The position numbers were made by a program, and so were the translations under genes. A model generated the notes under the pieces. It did no database searches. It was not told the DNA's origin and worked only from the letters and a program-made list of their open reading frames with translations. This document shows positions 1 to 6,772 of a stretch of DNA of 6,772 nt, piece after piece. The stretch is from SG8-41 sp964521405 (GTDB lineage Bacteria > Pseudomonadota > Gammaproteobacteria > Burkholderiales > SG8-41): positions 1-6,772 of the forward strand of contig CAZFRR010000285.1 in NCBI GenBank assembly GCA_964521405.1, given 5' to 3'. Every line of letters starts with the position of its first letter. The first letter of the stretch is position 1.

Positions 1-22
1 CTGCCGTTCTAGAACCTGTACT

Positions 23-190
23 ACCTAAAAACGGCGATTGCTAACCGCAGAGGCGCAGAGACGCAGAGGTAACGCAAGGAAAATCAATGTAACGACCGTT
101 CACCAAATTGGAGAATCGTAGAAGCTTTTTAAGTCGTGAAATTTTCTGTTCTCCGCGTCTCTGCGCCTCCGCGGTTCGCTTTTTCTAGGT
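23..190. repeat. Inverted pair of CGCAGAG-type intergenic repeats after the second receptor gene
   Basis: The non-coding stretch downstream of the receptor gene holds two copies of a GCAGAG-rich repeat in opposite orientation. The core arms are 43-68 and 151-176, 26 nt each, and match as inverted repeats with only two differences. Both differences are A in the left copy against G in the reverse complement of the right copy. A weaker match continues outward (23-36 against the reverse complement of about 177-190, roughly 11 of 14). The arms are separated by 82 nt of AT-richer sequence with no gene in it. From memory, similar CGCAGAGACGCAGAG repeats occur between genes of many environmental bacteria; no function is known to me. 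The gap between arms is too long, and there is no T-run, for a normal intrinsic terminator. Bases 1-22 hold only a perfect 10-bp palindrome at 6-15 (GTTCTAGAAC). Confidence 0.75.
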
Positions 191-1171
191 TCATGGGTTA
201 TTGAGTTTGCCGGCCAGCCCCGCGTCCTTCATGAACTGCACCATGTCGGGCTGGCGCTCGGCCAGGTAACGGCCCCAGGCTGCCGCGTTAAGGTAGGTGT
301 TGTCCAGCAGGTTCCTGGTCGCGAACTCCTTCCACGCCGCGCTCTGGTGCGCCTTCTCCAGCACGGACTCCAGCGCGACCGCCGCTTCCTTCGGGATGCC
401 GGCGGGCGCGGCAAACCCCCGCCGCACCCCGGACTGGATGTCGTAGCCCAGCTCGCGCAGCGTCGGCAGCGTGGGCGCGGCGGCGACGCGCTGGGCGGCC
501 GGCACGCCGAGCACGCGCATCTTCTTTCCCTCGACGTGCCCCATGACCTCGCTCAGGTTCTCGGTGGTCACGTGCACGTGGCCGCCCAGGACCGACAGCA
601 CCGCCTGGGAACCCTTCATCGCCACGGTCTTGAAGCGCGCCCCGGTGACTTTTTCCAGCTGGTAGGCGAGGTAGTGCCCGGTGCCGCCGATGGAGCCGAA
701 ACCGATCACGATGGAATTGGGCTCGCGCTTCGCCGCCTCGACGAGGTCGGCAAACGTGGCATAGGGCGCGTCGGCGCGCACGGTCACGCCGTTCAGGTCC
801 AGTCCCAGCGAAGCGAGCGGCGTGAACTTGTCGAGACCGATGTCCAGTCCGCTGCGCAACGGCGCGGTCAGCAGCACCGTGCTCGGCACTGCCAGCAGCG
901 TGTACGGATCACCGCGCCTGGCGGCAACGTAGCTGAAAGCAATGGTGCCGCCGCCGCCAGCCTTGTTGCTCACGATCAGGGCCTGGGACAGCAGCTTTTC
1001 CCGGGTGATGATCTCGGCCACCGTCCGCGCGAAGAGGTCGCCGCCGCCGCCCGCTGATGTGTGGACGACGAGTTCGACCGGCTTGGCGGGGTAAGCCTGC
1101 GCCCACACATCCGTGACGCTCGCGGCCAGGAAGAACACAACAGCAAACAGCCCTCGCATGGATATCATCAT
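191..1171 (-). CDS. TTT-family periplasmic substrate-binding protein (Bug/TctC type), second of a tandem pair
   Basis: This is a predicted periplasmic receptor for a small, probably carboxylated, solute. It would deliver the ligand to a TctA/TctB-type membrane carrier or act in sensing. With the start used here it is 326 residues, normal for the family. Residues 1-24 are a Sec signal peptide: one Arg, a hydrophobic core (LFAVVFFLAA) and a VWA cleavage motif before QAYPAKP, the usual mature N-terminus of Bug proteins. Family hallmarks follow: GGGGD near 41-45 then FAR, an AGGGG turn at 71-75, a GSIGGTGHYL segment near 159-168, LGGHVHV at 195-201, and MRVLGV at 218-223. The open frame extends to 1231, but that would overlap the upstream gene and add an implausible charged leader. 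Met codons at 1169-1171 and 1166-1168 follow a GGGGAAA ribosome site and are preferred. It is probably cotranscribed with the upstream receptor, 17 bp away. The ligand cannot be predicted. The two paralogues are clearly diverged, so this is not a recent duplication. Confidence 0.93.
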   Translation of the reverse strand: MMISMRGLFAVVFFLAASVTDVWAQAYPAKPVELVVHTSAGGGGDLFARTVAEIITREKLLSQALIVSNKAGGGGTIAFSYVAARRGDPYTLLAVPSTVLLTAPLRSGLDIGLDKFTPLASLGLDLNGVTVRADAPYATFADLVEAAKREPNSIVIGFGSIGGTGHYLAYQLEKVTGARFKTVAMKGSQAVLSVLGGHVHVTTENLSEVMGHVEGKKMRVLGVPAAQRVAAAPTLPTLRELGYDIQSGVRRGFAAPAGIPKEAAVALESVLEKAHQSAAWKEFATRNLLDNTYLNAAAWGRYLAERQPDMVQFMKDAGLAGKLNNP

Positions 1172-1178
1172 TTTCCCC
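1172..1178 (-). promoter_or_regulatory. Ribosome binding site deciding the start of the second receptor gene
   Basis: On the minus strand GGGGAAA directly precedes two consecutive ATG codons. The G-run is 3 nt from the first ATG (1169-1171) and 6 nt from the second (1166-1168), so the second may be the main initiation codon. The site lies in the short gap after the upstream gene's TAG (1189-1191). This supports coupled translation of a two-gene unit and argues against the longer frame starting at 1231. Confidence 0.6.
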
Positions 1179-1188
1179 AAAGCAAATT

Positions 1189-2193
1189 CTACTCGACGCG
1201 AAGACCGGTGTCCTTGATCAGCCGCGACCACTTCGTGATCTCCGCGCGCAGGTACGCGGCAAACTGGTCGGGGCTTCCGCCCGCGGGATCGACTCCCAGA
1301 TTACCGAGGCGCTGCACGACTTCTTCCAGCTTGAGCAGGCGATCGATATCGGCATTGATCCTGCTCACGACGGCGCGGGGCGTGCGTGCAGGCGCAAGCA
1401 TGCCCGACCACTGGATGGTTTCGTAACCCGGGACCCCCGCTTCCGCGATCGTGGGCACGTCGGGCAGGCTGGCGGCGCGCCTCGCCGAAGTCACGCCCAG
1501 CGCCCGCAGCTTTCCCGCTTTCACGTGCGGCAGGATGACGTTGGCGCTGAAGATGGCGAACTGCACTTCGCCCCCGAGGATCGCCGCCACGGCCGGCGCG
1601 CTGCCCTTGTACGGGACGTGCAGCAGATCCACCCGCGCGAGCGACTTGAGCAACTCCATGGTGAGCTGGCTGGTGCTCCCGGCGGACGCAAAGTTGAGCT
1701 TGCCGGGCCGCTCCCTGGCGAGTGCGAGCACGTCGCGCAACGTCGCCGGCATGGATGGATGCGCCACCAGGATCTGCGGCTGGACGCCGACCTGGATCAC
1801 CGTCGCCAGGTCCTTGACCGGGTCGAACGATGACTTGCCCGACAGGATCGCGACCGTCGCCAGGCTGGAATTGGTGAACATCAGCGTGTAGCCATCGGGC
1901 GCGGCGGCGGCGGCCATTTGCGTGCCGACCACGCCGTTCGCTCCGGGCCGGCTGTCGATGACGACCGGCTGGCCCCACGTTTCAGCGAGTTTGGTGGTTA
2001 CGACGCGCGCCTGGGCTTCCAGCCCTCCGCCCGGCGCGAACGGCATGATCACGCGGACCGCCTTGGTGGGATAAGCCTGCGCCAGCGCGCCGGGCGCAGA
2101 AGCCAGCACGGAGAGGGCAACAGCGAATGTGATTGCTCCCCGCCACATGCCGGGCTTTAACCGTTTGCTGAAAATCTTCGTGGCAATCACCAT
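1189..2193 (-). CDS. TTT-family periplasmic substrate-binding protein (Bug/TctC type), first of a tandem pair
   Basis: This is a predicted secreted solute receptor of the Bug family, 334 residues from the longest start. The signal peptide ends at ALA-QA (residues 36-39), followed by the canonical YPTKAVRVIMPFAPGG block at 41-56. Other family signatures are RPGANGVVGTQ (82-92), APDGYTL (98-104), a Ser/Thr-rich ASAGSTSQL stretch (169-177), HVPYKG (192-197), LGGEVQFA (206-213), LRALGVTS (229-236), and LPDVPTIAEAGVPGYE (243-258). The Asp usually seen after the PGG turn (GGxxD) is Glu here (GGGLEA). The start is uncertain. The first ATG (2191-2193) lies two bases from a repeat hairpin with no Shine-Dalgarno sequence. 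Met16 (2146-2148) gives a compact signal peptide and would leave the inverted repeat at 2154-2174 outside the gene, though it also lacks a strong ribosome site. No tctA/tctB-like membrane gene is visible. The ligand is unknown. Confidence 0.93.
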   Translation of the reverse strand: MVIATKIFSKRLKPGMWRGAITFAVALSVLASAPGALAQAYPTKAVRVIMPFAPGGGLEAQARVVTTKLAETWGQPVVIDSRPGANGVVGTQMAAAAAPDGYTLMFTNSSLATVAILSGKSSFDPVKDLATVIQVGVQPQILVAHPSMPATLRDVLALARERPGKLNFASAGSTSQLTMELLKSLARVDLLHVPYKGSAPAVAAILGGEVQFAIFSANVILPHVKAGKLRALGVTSARRAASLPDVPTIAEAGVPGYETIQWSGMLAPARTPRAVVSRINADIDRLLKLEEVVQRLGNLGVDPAGGSPDQFAAYLRAEITKWSRLIKDTGLRVE

Positions 2194-2195
2194 TT

Positions 2196-2223
2196 CGTCA
2201 TGCCGGCGAAAGCCGGCATCCAG
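2196..2223. repeat. dRS3/REP-like palindromic repeat, copy 1
   Basis: A 28-nt unit beginning CGTCA and ending TCCAG, with a central hairpin TGCCGG-CGAAAG-CCGGCA. It resembles, from memory, the CGTCATTCCCGC..GCGGGAATCCAG repeats that are common in proteobacteria and include the Neisseria dRS3 type. It stands in inverted orientation to copy 2, 30 nt away. Confidence 0.75.
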
Positions 2224-2253
2224 TAAAGTGCTGATTAGCTTGATGCGCCATTT

Positions 2254-2281
2254 CTGGACACCGGCTTTCGCCGGTGTGACG
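2254..2281. repeat. dRS3/REP-like palindromic repeat, copy 2 (inverted)
   Basis: This is the reverse complement of copy 1 except at four positions, with a central hairpin CACCGG-CTTTCG-CCGGTG. The four differences form two pairs that keep each hairpin stem intact, so each copy is a complete palindrome of its own. It lies 20 bp after the alaS stop codon on the transcribed strand. Confidence 0.75.
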
Positions 2282-2301
2282 AACAGTTTTTCAGAAAACC
2301 G

Positions 2302-4917
<2,616 letters not shown>

Positions 4918-4930
4918 AAAAAGCCAATAG

Positions 4931-4985
4931 ACAGGATTTACAAGATTAACAGGATGAATGCTCGACCCGAAATCCCTGCATCCTG
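4931..4985. repeat. 9-bp tandem repeat and small inverted repeat in the alaS leader
   Basis: Three 9-bp units, ACAGGATTT, ACAAGATTA and ACAGGATGA, run from 4931 to 4957. The last one overlaps CAGGATG (4950-4956), which pairs perfectly with CATCCTG (4979-4985) across 22 nt. The sequence after the second arm is a degenerate inverse of the tandem. From memory, CAGGATTTACAGGATTAACAGG-type repeats are widespread between genes of environmental proteobacteria. It lies 14-68 nt upstream of the alaS start on the transcribed strand, within the region where an alaS promoter or leader would be. No convincing -35/-10 pair could be picked out. Confidence 0.6.
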
Positions 4986-5019
4986 CCGATTCCGTTTGAT
5001 TCTTTCAAGAAACACAGCG

Positions 5020-5466
<447 letters not shown>

Positions 5467-5479
5467 TCCGCCTTCTGCC

Positions 5480-5923
5480 TTAATCCTCGGTCGTGCCCTT
5501 GATCACTTTCAGTATCACTTCCATATCAAACCCGCGGCCCTGCAGAAAGCGCGCCTGGCGGGCGCGGTCGGCCGGGGTGCGCGGCAGGCGGCCGCCGAAC
5601 TTCCTGCGCCACACCTCGCGCGCCGCCTCCAGTTCCCCGCCCTTGAGATCCGACATCGCACCCGCGACCGCTTCGCCGGATACACCCCTGGCGAGCAGAT
5701 CGCGCTCGATGCGCCACGCGCCGAAGCGGGCACGTAGGGTGTGCACCCTCTGCTCCACCACCCGGCGCTCGGACAACCAGCCGCGCCGTTCGCAATCATC
5801 AAGCACGGCTTCGATCTCGGCCGGGTCCTCGGTATGGACGGACAGCTTTCGCGCCAGTTCCGCGCGGGAATGTTCCCGCCGCGCCAGCAGCTTCAGCGCC
5901 CGTGCGCGCAGGCTTTCAGCCAT
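5480..5923 (-). CDS. recX: Regulatory protein RecX
   Basis: RecX is a small cytoplasmic modulator that binds RecA and the RecA-DNA filament, usually limiting filament growth and RecA activities. The frame gives 147 residues, normal for the family (about 150-165). It is all-helical by composition, with three-helix repeats: RALKLLARREHSRAELARKL (8-27), the acidic linker then VLDDCERRGWLSERR (40-54), RVHTLRARFGAWRIERDLLARGVS (59-82), and the C-terminal RQARFLQGRGFDMEVILKVI (122-141), a typical RecX ending. It lies directly downstream of recA on the same strand, 153 bp away, as expected for the recA-recX unit. The ATG at 5921-5923 matches the family N-terminus, but the bases before it (GGTCATTGAA) form no clear Shine-Dalgarno sequence and belong to a heptamer-like repeat. 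Expression is probably by readthrough from recA. Confidence 0.95.
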   Translation of the reverse strand: MAESLRARALKLLARREHSRAELARKLSVHTEDPAEIEAVLDDCERRGWLSERRVVEQRVHTLRARFGAWRIERDLLARGVSGEAVAGAMSDLKGGELEAAREVWRRKFGGRLPRTPADRARQARFLQGRGFDMEVILKVIKGTTED

Positions 5924-5928
5924 TTCAA

Positions 5929-5949
5929 TGACCGGTGAATAGTGAGTGG
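5929..5949. repeat. Degenerate TGACCGG-type heptamers at the recX start
   Basis: Three 7-bp units, TGACCGG, TGAATAG and TGAGTGG, begin 6 bp upstream of the recX ATG. The first is identical to units within the lipoprotein gene (5347-5372). They occupy the place where the recX ribosome site should be. The repeat is short and degenerate, so the call is modest. Confidence 0.45.
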
Positions 5950-5958
5950 ACTACACCA

Positions 5959-5979
5959 CCCCCACCCTATCCCTCCCCC
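5959..5979 (-). other. G-quadruplex motif on the recA/recX transcript strand
   Basis: Read on the minus strand, four G-runs of 5, 3, 3 and 5 are separated by loops of 1, 3 and 1 nt. This fits the standard G3+N1-7 pattern with very short loops, which are usually stable. It would be present in RNA reading from recA into recX. Confidence 0.55.
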
Positions 5980-6016
5980 TGAGAGGGAGGGTTTCCAAAT
6001 TTTTCCCTCCCCCTGA

Positions 6017-6037
6017 GGGGGAGGGTTGGGGAGGGGG
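6017..6037 (+). other. G-quadruplex motif on the recA/recX template strand
   Basis: On the plus strand four G-runs of 5, 3, 4 and 5 are separated by loops A, TT and A. It mirrors the motif at 5959-5979 through the palindrome. It competes with the 9-bp hairpin at 6005-6025, since they share the same G residues. Confidence 0.55.
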
Positions 6038-6042
6038 TGCTT

Positions 6043-6074
6043 GTCACTGCGTCACTGCATCACTTCGTCACTGC
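6043..6074. repeat. Octamer tandem repeat just after the recA stop codon
   Basis: Four 8-bp units: GTCACTGC, GTCACTGC, ATCACTTC and GTCACTGC. The tract begins 3 nt downstream of the recA TAG (6077-6079) on the transcribed strand and abuts the C/G-rich palindrome. No function is evident. Confidence 0.75.
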
Positions 6075-6076
6075 TT

Positions 6077-6772
<696 letters not shown>

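Larger units (their letters stand above)
5956..6039. repeat. C/G-rich palindromic intergenic element between recA and recX
   Basis: An 84-bp element that is roughly its own reverse complement, with arms around 5956-5983 and 6011-6039. It contains two internal hairpins: CCCTCCC/GGGAGGG (5971-5977 with 5985-5991) and a perfect 9-bp stem CCCTCCCCC/GGGGGAGGG (6005-6013 with 6017-6025) closed by a TGA loop. From memory, CCCTCCCCCTGAG..GAGGGTTGGGGAGGGGG repeats are common between proteobacterial genes. On the recA transcript strand the strong stem is followed by A-rich rather than T-rich sequence, so it is not a canonical terminator. It might still reduce readthrough into recX; that is inference. 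Confidence 0.8.

Noticed and set aside
6..15. Perfect 10-bp palindrome GTTCTAGAAC as an operator
   Set aside because: It is a single short site at the window edge with no gene start in view. It is too short to support a regulator assignment.
347..1057. Plus-strand open frame (236 codons) opposite the second receptor
   Set aside because: A shadow frame of the receptor gene, rich in Arg, His and Gly, with no plausible start site or domain.
1172..1231. N-terminal extension of the second receptor to position 1231
   Set aside because: It would overlap the upstream receptor by 43 bp and put a charged 20-residue leader before a good signal peptide. A ribosome site favours the later ATGs.
6005..6025. 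Intrinsic terminator after recA
   Set aside because: The 9-bp GC stem is strong, but on the transcript strand it is followed by AAAAATTT rather than a T-run. The sequence also belongs to a palindromic repeat family.

Overview
The window is a high-GC bacterial chromosome segment in which every supported gene lies on the minus strand. It most resembles a betaproteobacterium, probably Burkholderiales or a related uncultured lineage. The reasons are two tandem Bug/TctC-type periplasmic receptors, a family greatly expanded in that group, together with proteobacterial RecA, RecX and AlaS. This placement comes from protein features read by eye and not from a database search.

In transcription order (right to left) the genes are: recA, lacking its N-terminal part at the window edge (6077-6772); recX (5480-5923); a small lipoprotein with an OB-fold-like domain (5020-5406); complete alaS (2302-4917); and two adjacent tripartite-tricarboxylate-transporter (TTT) substrate-binding proteins (1189-2193 and 191-1171). 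The recA-recX-alaS order is familiar from other proteobacteria, but here a lipoprotein gene sits between recX and alaS. RecA and RecX form a functional pair (recombinase and its modulator). AlaS is a housekeeping enzyme. The two receptors look like a separate uptake or sensing module with no membrane subunits in view.

The most unusual aspect is the DNA between the genes. Four of the five intergenic gaps, plus the stretch after the last gene, hold different short repeats: an inverted pair of CGCAGAG-type repeats (43-176); a nested inverted repeat with two dRS3-like hairpins that differ by paired, stem-preserving changes (2154-2308); a 9-bp tandem repeat with a small inverted repeat just upstream of alaS (4931-4985); a nine-unit heptamer tract (5404-5466); and a C/G-rich palindrome with a G-quadruplex motif on each strand plus an octamer tract (5956-6074). 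A second heptamer, TGACCGG-like, lies inside the predicted signal-peptide codons of the lipoprotein and again at the recX start. Only the roughly 20-bp gap between the two receptor genes is repeat-free. No CRISPR array, RNA gene, transposase or convincing intrinsic terminator was seen. The recA promoter and any LexA box lie outside the window.
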